Origin: Mucilaginibacter sp. SG564
Lineage (GTDB): Bacteria; Bacteroidota; Bacteroidia; Sphingobacteriales; Sphingobacteriaceae
Direction: 5' to 3'
DNA: 64,000 nucleotides
Assembly (NCBI RefSeq): GCF_013149275.1
Contig: NZ_JABGNA010000001.1
Span: 434,001-498,000 of the forward strand
Within the stretch, counting starts at the first letter, position 1, and each line of letters begins with the position of its first letter. A model generated the notes under the pieces. The model had not been told where the DNA came from, did not search any database, and was given only the letters and a program-made list of their open reading frames with translations. This document shows positions 37,901 to 47,200 of this stretch, in pieces. The position numbers and the translations under genes were made by a program.

Positions 37901-40900
37901 AATTACACATTGTAACGGAGAGTTATAATTAACCGGGTAAATATCTTTTAATCCCGAAATGATTTTTTGTAATTCGTCCTGAGTAGCGTTTACGGCTATC
38001 ATCGCGCCCGCGTCGCCATCAACAACGGCGTCTAATATTGATTGGGCACGTTTGGCGCTCAGGTTTACCAATTCGTTTTCGTCAAACGCTCCGGCAAAAC
38101 ACAGGGCTGGCAATTCGCCATAGCTATGACCGGCAACCATATCCGGCTCAATGCCCAGGTTTTTCAGGAAGTTGGCCAAAGCAAGGTCAACCATACCCAG
38201 TAATGGCTGTGCCATGCGGGTATCTTTAATGGTCTCTTTCTGCTCTTTGATCAGTTCCGGATCGAAGGCTGCGTTCGGGAACAGTACTTTTTCATATTCA
38301 GGGTACTGCTTTAATAAAGTACGCATGGCCGGGAACACCACGAAAAGGTCGCGTGCCATGTTGATACGCTGACTTCCCTGACCAGGGAACATGAAGGCCA
38401 CTTTACCTTCCTGTTTTTTAACTATATAAGTGTCTTTGCTTTCGATGCCTGAAAGGGCCAGTTCAACCTTCATCATCAGGTCGTCGGCATTGTCGGCAAC
38501 GATGCTCAATTGTACCGGTTTGGTACTTGCAGTTGCTAAGCTAAAGGCTATGTCTCTCAGTTCGATATTGCCGTTGATCTCCAGTAAAGCTTTTACTGAG
38601 TTTAGTTTTGCTTTTGCTTCGTCGTAAGTATCACCACGGAAAACAAAAAGCTCTGAAGGCCATGATGTTAATGCAGGATTGTCTGCCGGTACCGGGGTGC
38701 CGCTTTCAATTACAGCGTGGAAGTTGGTACCCCCAAAACCGAATGCGCTTACACCAGCATAACGTTTTTCTTCCATCCATAAACCGGCTTCGGTATGGAA
38801 AGCGAAAGGACTTGTCTCCGGATTATAAAACGCGTTTGGTGATGTTAAATTGATGGTTGGTGGTTTTATACCATGATAAACCGCCAGGGAAGCTTTGATC
38901 AGTCCGGCCAAACCGGCGGCGCATTTGGTATGCCCGATCTGTGTTTTTACCGAACCCAGATGTGTTTGACCAGCAAGCGCGCCCGATTGGTTCAGCATAT
39001 CGGTCAATGCGCTTAACTCGGTTTTATCACCAACTACGGTACCTGTACCGTGGGCTTCAACCAAACCTAATAACGATGGAGTGATACCGGCTTGTTCATA
39101 AGCACGTTCCAATGCACGTACCTGACCGATTTTGCGTGGAGCGGTTAAGCCCAGCGCTTTGCCGTCGCTTGATCCGCCAACGCCTTTGATCACCGCATAA
39201 ACACGGTCGCCATCGCGCAGGGCATCTTCATGTCTTTTTAATACGATCATGGCAACGCCTTCGCCTAAAGCTATACCATCAGCCTCGCCATCAAATGTGG
39301 CGCAACGGCCTTTGCGGGATAGGGCATGGGTGCTCGAGAACATCAGGTAATCATTGATACCATTGTGTAAATCGGCGCCACCGGCCAGTACCATGTCTGA
39401 TTTTTCGAGGAATAATTCCTGGCAAGCCAGATCAATAGCTGCTAACGACGATGCGCAGGCGGCATCTACCGTAAAGTTACGACCACCAAAATCCATACGG
39501 TTGGTGATACGACCAGAAATTACGTTGGCCAGGATACCCGGGAACGAGTCTTCAGTAGTTTTTGGCAAAGCCGCATCAACTTCGGCAGGGATCTCGCCAA
39601 ATACCTGTTTGTAATATCCCCTGAAGCTGTAGCTGTTGGCCAGGTCGTTACCACCTTCGGCACCAATAATTACAGATATGTTGTCACGATCAAAATTACC
39701 GCTGCCATAACCTGCATTTTCCATAGCCTGTTTGGCTACCAATAGGGTTAACAGCTGTGTTGGCTCAATGGCGGCCAATGATTGCGGCGGGATACCAAAT
39801 TCCAACGGATCAAAATCGATCTTTGGAATAAAGCCACCCCACTTGGAGTGCGACATATCATCGGCGGTAGATGTAGGATCGTAATATAAGGCTTTATTCC
39901 AGCGCTCATCAGGCACCTCGGTTACGCAATCTTTTCCTAAGATGATATTGCGCCAGTATTCTTCAATATTTTTTGCTTCAGGGAAAATACAGGCCATACC
40001 CACGATAGCCACATCAAGCGAACGCTCGGTTGATTCTGGCGCGGCAGGTAAAGCGGCTTTCTGGATATGCTGATAGTTGTTTTCGGCCACATCCTGGTGC
40101 AGTTCCAGCAGGGAAATAACCTTGTTATGCATCACGGCCACCTGGCCTATCATGTACATACCCAGACTTAACTGATCGGCCTCGTTGATGGTTACCAACT
40201 CGTCGCCGCGACGCTCGATGCCTTTGGCAGCTATACGCAGACGGCCTACGTTCAGGCTTTCCAGTTTTTCCCAGATCTCTTTTTTGTCGATACCGGCCTC
40301 TTGCAGTTTGGCTTTCTCTGTACTAAAGAAATCAGCGAAAGCGGTGTTCAGGCAGCGGGTTTCATGACCCGGTGCTGTTTCCAGCAATACAGTGTCTTTA
40401 GCTTGCAGGGCCTGCTCCTGAAATTTATCCTGAATGGCGCCGGTGATCACCGCTTCTTTAGTATATAAATAAGCGGTACCCATCAGCACACCCACTTTTA
40501 CACCTTTGGCGGCCAGTGGAGCTGCCATTACGGCTATAAAGGCCGATGAAAATGCATCATGTATACCACCGGCGAAAAATACGCTGATCTCTTCGGGCTT
40601 GTCTTCTTTTAACAGGCGCTCAATTTGTTTTTCCCAAAGCACCATGCTCGATAGCGGGCCAACGTGGCCACCGCATTCACGGCCTTCAAAAACAAAGCGG
40701 CGGGCGCCTTCTTTCAGAAACATATCCAGCAGGGAAACTGAAGGAACATGTAAAAATGTTTTTATACCTGCTTTTTCAAGCGGTTTAGCCTGTGATGGCC
40801 TGCCGCCTGCAATCAATACTACGGGTGGTTTAGCTTCCAGGATGTATTGCATTTGCTCGTCGCGCAGTTCCTGTGGGGCAAACCCCAGGATACCTACACC

Positions 40901-41950
40901 CCAGGTTTTATTACCGGCGAGTTTCTTGGTATCCATCACCAGTTCTTTAGCGCGGGGGCCTTTTAATAACGACAGCGCGATGAATGATAAAGCGCCCGCT
41001 TCTGCCACGGCATCGGCAAATGGAGCTACATCGCTTACGCGGGTCATTGGGCCCTGGGCAATAGGATAGGTGATATTCAGATCTTTGGCTAAAGCATTGT
41101 TTGGTCTGATCACGTTTAGGGCCCGTGCCTGGTTCAGGTGGCCATACATGGCTTCTTTGATACCAAATACAAGTTTGTTTAGTTTTTTATAACGGTTAAT
41201 CAGATCGGTGGCCAGGGCGATGTCCTGACCCATAGGAATATAGCTTTTATCTACCTGAAGATCGGTGAAATAAGCTTTAAGATTAGTATAAGTAGTATTA
41301 TCTGGCAGGGCAGGAGAGTTTGGACGAACCAGTACCCTGCAGTTGTCGATCAGTTTGGTTTCCGTGCCACTTAGTTTGGTGCAAAGCTCTTTCAATTCTT
41401 TTGGCACAGAGCACTCCGGGAATAGTGCTAATTGGCTATCTAATATAACACCGGCTGCTCCTTGCGCAGATAACGCGGCTGCTGTATGTATACCCACACC
41501 GCCCTGCACCCAAACCGGGATATCTTTTACCTCCTGTATAACGCGCTGAAATAGGATGTATGATGATTCGTAAGCCACATTACCGGCACCTTCATTCCCT
41601 TTAATAATGATACCTGCCGCGCCTTGTGCTTTTGCCTGTTTAGCAGAAGCAAGGTCATAAACCTGGTAAACAAGCGCGGTATTTTTAGGCTGTTTGATCT
41701 TTACCCCGAATGGAGCTATGATCATGCTCACCTGCTCAGGGAGTTTGATATCGATGATGTCGGCTCCTGTAAAACAAACACCAAAATCGATTAAGCCGCG
41801 GTTTACTAAATTTTCAAGCGCAGCTTCGGCAATGGTTTTGTTGAACCCAAGACTCAGTACAGGATAAGCTCCCGCCTGATGCAGATCAAGTGCAAGCGAT
41901 ACATCGGGTTTTTCGAAGGGGGTTAATCCAATTATTGCACGTTTTTTCAT
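34904..41950 (-). CDS. Iterative lipid/polyketide synthase subunit: NMO-NMO-KS-AT-ACP-ACP-KR
   Basis: A 2348-aa cytoplasmic megasynthase, first gene of the operon. Two consecutive TIM-barrel domains like nitronate monooxygenase/PfaD enoyl reductase (about 5-225 and 265-570; the second has E-C-G-G-H-V-G and F-A-G-G-I). Ketosynthase about 645-1100 with D-A-A-C-A-S-S (Cys832), H-G-T-G-T and Q-I-G-H-T. Acyltransferase about 1190-1500 with A-G-H-S-Y-G-E (Ser1276). A Gln-rich linker near 1618. Two tandem ACPs with L-S-I-D-S-I-K-R (Ser1693 and Ser1804). A ketoreductase about 1930-2340 with G-G-A-Q-G-I-T and Tyr2267. With the next protein it holds every activity for reductive chain elongation. The tandem D-S-I-K-R ACPs and fused reductase resemble PUFA-type synthases. 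Confidence 0.93.
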   Translation of the reverse strand: MKKRAIIGLTPFEKPDVSLALDLHQAGAYPVLSLGFNKTIAEAALENLVNRGLIDFGVCFTGADIIDIKLPEQVSMIIAPFGVKIKQPKNTALVYQVYDLASAKQAKAQGAAGIIIKGNEGAGNVAYESSYILFQRVIQEVKDIPVWVQGGVGIHTAAALSAQGAAGVILDSQLALFPECSVPKELKELCTKLSGTETKLIDNCRVLVRPNSPALPDNTTYTNLKAYFTDLQVDKSYIPMGQDIALATDLINRYKKLNKLVFGIKEAMYGHLNQARALNVIRPNNALAKDLNITYPIAQGPMTRVSDVAPFADAVAEAGALSFIALSLLKGPRAKELVMDTKKLAGNKTWGVGILGFAPQELRDEQMQYILEAKPPVVLIAGGRPSQAKPLEKAGIKTFLHVPSVSLLDMFLKEGARRFVFEGRECGGHVGPLSSMVLWEKQIERLLKEDKPEEISVFFAGGIHDAFSSAFIAVMAAPLAAKGVKVGVLMGTAYLYTKEAVITGAIQDKFQEQALQAKDTVLLETAPGHETRCLNTAFADFFSTEKAKLQEAGIDKKEIWEKLESLNVGRLRIAAKGIERRGDELVTINEADQLSLGMYMIGQVAVMHNKVISLLELHQDVAENNYQHIQKAALPAAPESTERSLDVAIVGMACIFPEAKNIEEYWRNIILGKDCVTEVPDERWNKALYYDPTSTADDMSHSKWGGFIPKIDFDPLEFGIPPQSLAAIEPTQLLTLLVAKQAMENAGYGSGNFDRDNISVIIGAEGGNDLANSYSFRGYYKQVFGEIPAEVDAALPKTTEDSFPGILANVISGRITNRMDFGGRNFTVDAACASSLAAIDLACQELFLEKSDMVLAGGADLHNGINDYLMFSSTHALSRKGRCATFDGEADGIALGEGVAMIVLKRHEDALRDGDRVYAVIKGVGGSSDGKALGLTAPRKIGQVRALERAYEQAGITPSLLGLVEAHGTGTVVGDKTELSALTDMLNQSGALAGQTHLGSVKTQIGHTKCAAGLAGLIKASLAVYHGIKPPTINLTSPNAFYNPETSPFAFHTEAGLWMEEKRYAGVSAFGFGGTNFHAVIESGTPVPADNPALTSWPSELFVFRGDTYDEAKAKLNSVKALLEINGNIELRDIAFSLATASTKPVQLSIVADNADDLMMKVELALSGIESKDTYIVKKQEGKVAFMFPGQGSQRINMARDLFVVFPAMRTLLKQYPEYEKVLFPNAAFDPELIKEQKETIKDTRMAQPLLGMVDLALANFLKNLGIEPDMVAGHSYGELPALCFAGAFDENELVNLSAKRAQSILDAVVDGDAGAMIAVNATQDELQKIISGLKDIYPVNYNSPLQCVIAGTTPAIHSLMETLKTAKISARKLEVACAFHSPLVSRSKELYTEVLAGVNFNDLHLPVWSNTTAAAYPVKAKEIKERLSDHLVKPVKFVEEVQQMYAAGARIFIEVGPGKVLTGLTKACLGKDEVLLFAEDNSRNKLTHLLCMLADYMATGRNIHIEKLFEGRGAKLLNLDEPALYKKSAAVWYVNGQQAIPANGKLPANGALPIIEPIKMKNNEVPTQTHTVVNSGAELMMQEYLNSMKMLIQAQRDVMMSFLGQNPGSPMIYQQQAPQYQQQAYVQQHPIPVAPVEVKQEVKAIAQPVAAQVAAQKDVKQVLLQVVSDKTGYPQDMLGMEMDLEADLSIDSIKRVEIIGTLRTELGGFSNSEKSEDTMMEQLAGIKTLSGLVNWINENTAQAPAAAPVAVNVEVNVQTTSKVKFSIEDLKAAILSVVSDKTGYPQEMLGMDLDMEADLSIDSIKRMEIIGDLKLKIGFGKANEQADDMMEKLAAIKTLNGLANWIAEIESETEGLVTEAKKIIEEPVAEPTADETLSRLRFELTPTKQATAEDAIIKGKRFAITDDGGIQAIKIKHLLEQHGALADIVYAGGNLQGYQGLIILNMFASQKTVGIIDHFALIKKLDFDTVKWVYIISDTMLHLNEFTDISLLRRYQGYPGFFKSLDREFEQTKCRVVSVGTPMTTEEIADVTLKEILNPDKPSEVIYRDHQRHVMELIPSQLITGLEESHIKLDKKSVVIVFGGAQGITSELMIHFAKDYPCTYILVGRSADPRKAEASAADALESKDEIRAFVIKQGVIKKPAEVEQETARIYKNNQVMRTIAQMEAGGSTVVYKSLDLCDEQRLSSFIDDTYEIYGRIDGVVHGAGLLEDKLFQSKTPESFGRVFDTKVKPLRILAEQLRPETQFVILFSSIASVYGNRGQTDYAAANSVLDKYAWVLNKRINGKVMSINWGPWKGAGMVSPTLEKEYERRGIALIPLQHGREIFLNELKYGKESQVLIMAGNNW

Positions 41951-42308
41951 GGTATAGGGTAGATAAAATTTTTAAATAGATGGCTATCTGCAAAAACTAC
42001 CATACAAATCCCAGATGAGGATATAGAGAACACTAAATATTATGGCAGATGAAAATAATAAATCAATCTTATACTTTAATCAAAAAGTAATAATTTAATA
42101 ACAAAGACATCTTAATCTTATTAATTATACAATAATACCACTATATTTTTATATTTCTGCACAGTGAATACAATGAACAGAAAAAGAACAAAATGAAAAA
42201 AAAGCCCCGGAACATATGGTAATGGCCTAATATTATGTTGTTTATCAGAGAGATTAAAGGATTTACCTCAAATAATAATGATAATTATTGGTTAATAAAT
42301 AGATTCCC
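41951..42308. other. AT-rich intergenic region upstream of the synthase operon
   Basis: No ORF of useful length is seen on either strand in this stretch. It must hold the minus-strand promoter of the 19-kb synthase operon, but no convincing TAnnTTTG/TTTG pair was found on that strand. The remainder of the gap to 42770 is described in the next entries. Confidence 0.5.
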
Positions 42309-42650
42309 TTGAGTTAAATATCTTTATTCGGCGTAATTTTGACTAATTTGTTAATATTTATTTAAAGTAGAATTTACCTTGATAAAATTGCTTTAAATAC
42401 GAGTGAATTAATATGTAATTATCTGATATTTAGATATTTGTATATTTATTATAAAAATAATATCTATCAAGTGTTTGGTAGCCAGATAGTTCGGAAGGGA
42501 AGAAGGTGGGGTATTCATAGAGCCTGGTATTGGTACTTTTTGAAATTTATATTGCCTGTTGCATTAAAAAATAAACTAAAGTGTAAGTATTTATATAAAT
42601 CCAGGTTTTGAGAGGTGGTTTTAGAGCTATTAGCTCTGCTTTTTATTTTT
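42309..42650 (+). ncRNA. Possible small RNA between a consensus promoter and a terminator
   Basis: On the plus strand TTG (42309-42311), a 22-bp spacer and TAATTTTG (42334-42341, exact TAnnTTTG) look like a promoter. About 280 bp later a hairpin AGAGCT-ATT-AGCTCT (42623-42637) is followed by a long T-rich tract to about 42653. No protein-coding frame lies between. A transcript of roughly 300 nt is predicted; no known RNA family was recognised, and AT-rich DNA can mimic promoters by chance. Confidence 0.3.
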
Positions 42651-42653
42651 TTT
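42623..42653 (+). terminator. Plus-strand intrinsic terminator without an upstream gene
   Basis: A 6-bp stem AGAGCT/AGCTCT with a 3-nt loop is followed by GC and then about 15 nt that are nearly all T. On the plus strand this is a good intrinsic terminator although no plus-strand ORF precedes it. Confidence 0.5.
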
Positions 42654-42717
42654 GCTTGTTTAAGTTCTGCTAAAACTGTGTTTTACTAGTTTAGTAAAAT
42701 GCTTTGAATAGTTTATA

Positions 42718-42753
42718 AATAAGAAAAGGCCGCTTAAGCGGCCTTTTCTTATT
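42718..42753. terminator. Perfect 36-bp palindromic bidirectional terminator
   Basis: AATAAGAAAAGGCCGCTT (42718-42735) is followed directly by its exact reverse complement (42736-42753). The GC-rich centre and A/T flanks give a strong hairpin with a T-run on either strand. It lies 17 bp after the stop of the minus-strand SusD-like gene and should end that transcript. Confidence 0.85.
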
Positions 42754-42770
42754 TATTAGGTGACATGATA

Positions 42771-44210
42771 TTAGTTCACATCAAACCAGAGTTTGGTGGT
42801 GAGTACGTCGGCACCCTGGTTGGCTACAGCTGCCTGATAGCTGGCACCATTTAATGTTTGCTCGGTACCCGGGTAAATAAACCTTACCGGCATTTTACCG
42901 TTCAAGGCACCGGCAACAGCTGGCTTTAGTTGCGGGTAGTCCAGGCGGCGCCATTCGGCAAAGGCTTCCAGGCCCTGGCCAAATAAGGCTATCCATTTTT
43001 GATTACCAATTGATTTTTTATAGTTCGATGCATCATACTTAACTGCCGCGGTATTAAGATAGGCGGCAATGGCCGCGTTGCCGATGTTGTATTGTTGCAA
43101 TGAAGCGGTTATTGCCTGGTTGTACAGATCGGCTGCGTTACCGGCTATAAAGCCGCGTGCTACGGCTTCGGCCTGATCAAACAATACCTCGGCATAACTG
43201 ATGATTACGGCAGGGGCATGCGGCGCCAGGAAATAGGTGCCTGGTTTTGATGTTTTGGTTAAACCCAAACTGCTGGCATCGCCAACCAATAAACCATTAG
43301 GTACGCCTACATAGGTTTGCGGGGTAGCATCCTTGGTTGGACTGGCAAAAATTGGCAGGCGAGGATCATTTAGCGCGAATAGCTGGTCGACTATGGTTTT
43401 GCTGATACGGTAATCATCGCGGGTATCAAACAAATTGCTGATCGGGTTTTGGTTTGGCGAATCAACGTAAATCAGTTGCGCAATCTCGCTGTTTGAGCTG
43501 ATATAACCGCTGCCTTCGGCCTGTACATCTGCCAATACCTGTTTAGCTTTATCAGGTTCACGATCAGCAATACGAAGCGCGATACGCAGACGCAGCGAAT
43601 TGGCGAATTTTTTCCAGGAGGCAATATTACCACCATATATCACATCGCCCGAAATAGTTTTACCCGATGTACTAAGTGCTGTTTGAGCCGCTTTCAAATC
43701 ATCAAGCAAGGCAAAATACACATCTTTCTGTGTATCATATACCGGAGTAAGGTTTTGATCAATATTAACCGCCTGTTTATAAGGTATGTTGCCATACTGA
43801 TCGGTAAGCAGGGTAAATACCCATGAACGCAGTACCAGGGCAACGCCTTTATAATTAGTATTTCCCTGGCCATCGGCTATTGAAATGATCTTATTCAGGT
43901 TGATAACACCTTTGGTGTATGATGTAGTCCATAAGCTTTGAAACGAGCTGTTGGTATAAATGTACCGATCCGGATCGGTATACTGAATTTTGGCCCAATG
44001 CTGTGCAAAAAGCAGGCTTGAGTTCATGTTGTTGTCGGTACCCCAATAAGTATCGGCCATGTTTTTGATCACGCCGGTAAGCAGGTAGTCGGGAAGCGGG
44101 TTTTCGGTAGCATTGGGGTTTACATTAACTTTTACCAGCTCTTTTTTGCACGATGCCAATGATAATAACAACGTGCCTGATAATATGATGGATGTATATT
44201 TAAGTTTCAT
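42771..44210 (-). CDS. SusD-like_2 family surface lipoprotein
   Basis: A 479-aa lipoprotein with lipobox S-L-A-S-C (Cys21). The opening N-V-N-P-N-A-T-E-N-P-L-P-D-Y-L-L-T and later F-A-E-W-R-R-L-D-Y-P and R-F-I-Y-P are typical of the SusD-like_2 branch rather than classical SusD/RagB. It partners the SusC encoded 5 bp upstream as the outer-surface substrate-binding subunit. No glycosidase neighbours the pair, so the ligand may be a peptide, small glycan or other nutrient. Confidence 0.92.
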   Translation of the reverse strand: MKLKYTSIILSGTLLLSLASCKKELVKVNVNPNATENPLPDYLLTGVIKNMADTYWGTDNNMNSSLLFAQHWAKIQYTDPDRYIYTNSSFQSLWTTSYTKGVINLNKIISIADGQGNTNYKGVALVLRSWVFTLLTDQYGNIPYKQAVNIDQNLTPVYDTQKDVYFALLDDLKAAQTALSTSGKTISGDVIYGGNIASWKKFANSLRLRIALRIADREPDKAKQVLADVQAEGSGYISSNSEIAQLIYVDSPNQNPISNLFDTRDDYRISKTIVDQLFALNDPRLPIFASPTKDATPQTYVGVPNGLLVGDASSLGLTKTSKPGTYFLAPHAPAVIISYAEVLFDQAEAVARGFIAGNAADLYNQAITASLQQYNIGNAAIAAYLNTAAVKYDASNYKKSIGNQKWIALFGQGLEAFAEWRRLDYPQLKPAVAGALNGKMPVRFIYPGTEQTLNGASYQAAVANQGADVLTTKLWFDVN

Positions 44211-44215
44211 TACAA

Positions 44216-47200
44216 TTAGAATTTAAGGTTAACATTAAAACCAATGTTGCGTACAGTTGGCAGGGTTAAATCTTCCATACCTTGCGCGTTGCCGGTACTA
44301 AATGCGGTTTCCGGATCGATGTTTGGCGCATTTTTGTGGATGATCAACAGGTTACGGCCTACAACAGCGAATGACGCTCCCTGGAAGCCAATGCTTTTGG
44401 CCCATTTTTGAGGCAGGGTATAACCCAGTTTTACTTCCCTTAATTTAACATAGGTGGCGCTGTAAACAAATGGCTCATCGGCGTTGGTTAAAGCTTTATA
44501 GTATGCCTGTGCTGATAAAATGGTGGTGTTTTTACTGCCATCGGCTTTTACACCATTGTACACAATACCATCATTATATACGGTTACGCCATTTGGTGCG
44601 CTGCCGCTTATCTGTACCGGTGCCGATGATGTATTGTTACCCGGGTAATAATAGCTTATACCGCCATTAGATGTACCACGGCCTGGCAGGGTAGATGCCA
44701 GTATACCGGTATAGGTGCCTGTGCTGTTGGTGCCTGAGTAAATAGAACCACCAATGTGCGCATCGATCAATACACTTAAATTGATGCCTTTATAGGTAAA
44801 GCTGTTGTTGATGCTGCCCAGCCAGTCTGGTGTATATTTACCCAGATACTGGATAGTTGGGTTAATGGCAGGTGTACCATCGGCATTTACAATTACCTGC
44901 CCGCTGGCGTTACGCTGAAAAGCGTTACCATAAATAGCGCCGTATGGCTTGCCTACCGCGGCCAGTACCTGTACAGTGCCATCAGATCCTAACAGATAGC
45001 TCTGCAGGTTGCCTTCATTGTACAACGAAAGTACCTTGCTCTTGTTGCGGGAATAGTTTACGTTTACATCCCAGCTAAAATCTTTTAATTTAACCGGTGT
45101 TAAACCTAATACTACCTCCAGGCCCTTGTTATTAATAGTACCGCCGTTGATAAGCTTTTGGCTATATCCGGTCGACTGGCTTACATTCACATTAAGTATC
45201 TGGTTTTTACTGTTGGTGTTATAAACACTTGCATCTAAACGGATCCTGTCGTTAAAAAAGCCCAGCTCAAAACCGGCTTCGGCCGAGGTTGTTATTTCGG
45301 GCTTTAAGTTAGGGTTAAGCTGTATGCTGTTGGCGCTTTGCTGTGGGTTTCCGTTAAACGGAGCGGTGAAGTTGTAAAAGTTGATCAGCTGGTAAGGATC
45401 GGTGTCTTTACCTACTTTTGACCATCCGCCACGTAGTTTTAAATAACTTAATATATCGCTTTTAATATCCAGCGCTTCTGATAATACCAAACTGCCGTTT
45501 ACAGAAGGATAGAAGTAAGCTAAACTGGCTTTTGGAAGGGTTGACGACCAATCGTTACGGGCTGTAACGTTAATAAACGCATAGTTCCTGAACCCGATTT
45601 GTCCCGAAGCAAAATAGCTGTACCTTTTTGATTTACCGTAATTGTTTGACGATATCAGCGGATCACGTGAGTTGCTCAGGGTATATAAGCCGCTAACCGC
45701 CAGTTTAGGCGCTTTTTGGTCGTTATTTTCAAATGTATTTACCCGGATGTTACCACCAATCAACGCGTCGATCGAGAAATCATCGTTTAATTTTTTGGTG
45801 TATTGCAACCTGCCTTCGGTATTGGTTTCGGTAACGTCATAAGCATCTTCTTCGTACGAGCCGAATGGTGTACCATTGGTGCCATAAGCTATCCTGATCT
45901 TACGGCGATCATTATAATAATCGGTACCGGTACGGAAATTAGCCGACAGGCCATCAATGATTTTATAATTCAACTCCGCGCTACCAATAAAACGGTTGCG
46001 GGTTTGGCTCACGGTATTTTCATAAGCCTGGAAGTATGGGTTGCTATAATAGCTGTTGTTCCAGTTAAACGTATTGCCATTGGCATCGCGGTAGTTTTTT
46101 AGCTGGCTGATATCAACCTGACGGCCAAACCAGGTAAACTGCAGCATGGTACTGGTAGCACGTTTACCGCCCGAGCCCGGTAAATTATCGGCATCGTCTT
46201 TAATATAGTTGGCAATGGTAGTTAAGGTTAATTTAGGCGTAATTTTATAGGTAGCATTCAATATAAATGAATTGCGGCCCTGCTCTGTATTGGGAATTAC
46301 GCCGGTTTGGTGCAGGTTGTTATAGCCTAAACGGAAATCATATTTATCGCCCGAGCCGGAAAGTGAAACGCCATTGTTGAGCGTAACACCTGTTCTGAAA
46401 AAATTCTTTACGTTATCGGGATGCGCCACAAACGGAACCGGAACGCCATTGGAGTTAAACTGCGGTATAAGCTGGCCATTTAACGCGGGTCCCCAGCTTT
46501 CGTCAACACCATCATTAACACCGCCGCCTTTACCATCCACATAGCTGAATTTACCGTTTGAACCTTGTCCGTATTCGTTTTGATATTTAGGCAGGCCCAA
46601 TAAGCTCGAAAATGAAGTATTGGAGTTGATGTTAACACCAAGGCCTTTGGCGCCTTTACCGGTTTTGGTTTTGATGAGGATAACACCAGCCCCAGCGCGT
46701 GAACCATAAAGCGCGGCCGCATTAGGGCCTTTTAATACCGAAATGGATTCAATATCCTCGGAGTTGATGTCTGAAATAGGATTGGCAAAATCCCTTGAAC
46801 CGCCTACACCCAATTGCTGGGTATTATCAACCGGTAAACCATCAACCACAAACAATGGCTGATTATAGCCTGCAATAGAAGTTTCGCCACGGATAATGAT
46901 ACGTGACGATCCCATATCGCCCTGGCTGTTGGTTACATTTACACCTGCTATTTTACCACTCAGCGCATTCACCAGGTTGGTTTCTTTGGCCTCAGATATA
47001 TCTTTTGATTTAAGACCCTGTACGGCATAACCGAGCGTCTTTTTATCTTTAGATATATTGAGAGCGGTAACCACAACCTCGTTCAGGGCGTTGGCTTGCT
47101 CCTCCAGTATAATGTGGAGTGATGCATCAGCCCCGGTAACAGGTATTTCTTTGGTAGTAAAACCAATATAAGTTATTCGTAGCACATCATTTACTTTGGC

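Noticed and set aside
30591..41950. Classical omega-3 PUFA (EPA/DHA) synthase or flexirubin/aryl-polyene cluster
   Set aside because: The domain order, only two tandem ACPs, a single DH region and the linked glycosyl- and acyltransferases do not match pfaABCDE. The aryl-starter and ammonia-lyase genes of flexirubin clusters are missing.
34904..41950. Plus-strand ORFs of 60-200 codons inside the synthase genes
   Set aside because: They lie antisense to well-supported domains, have low-complexity Ser/Ile-rich translations and no family motifs.
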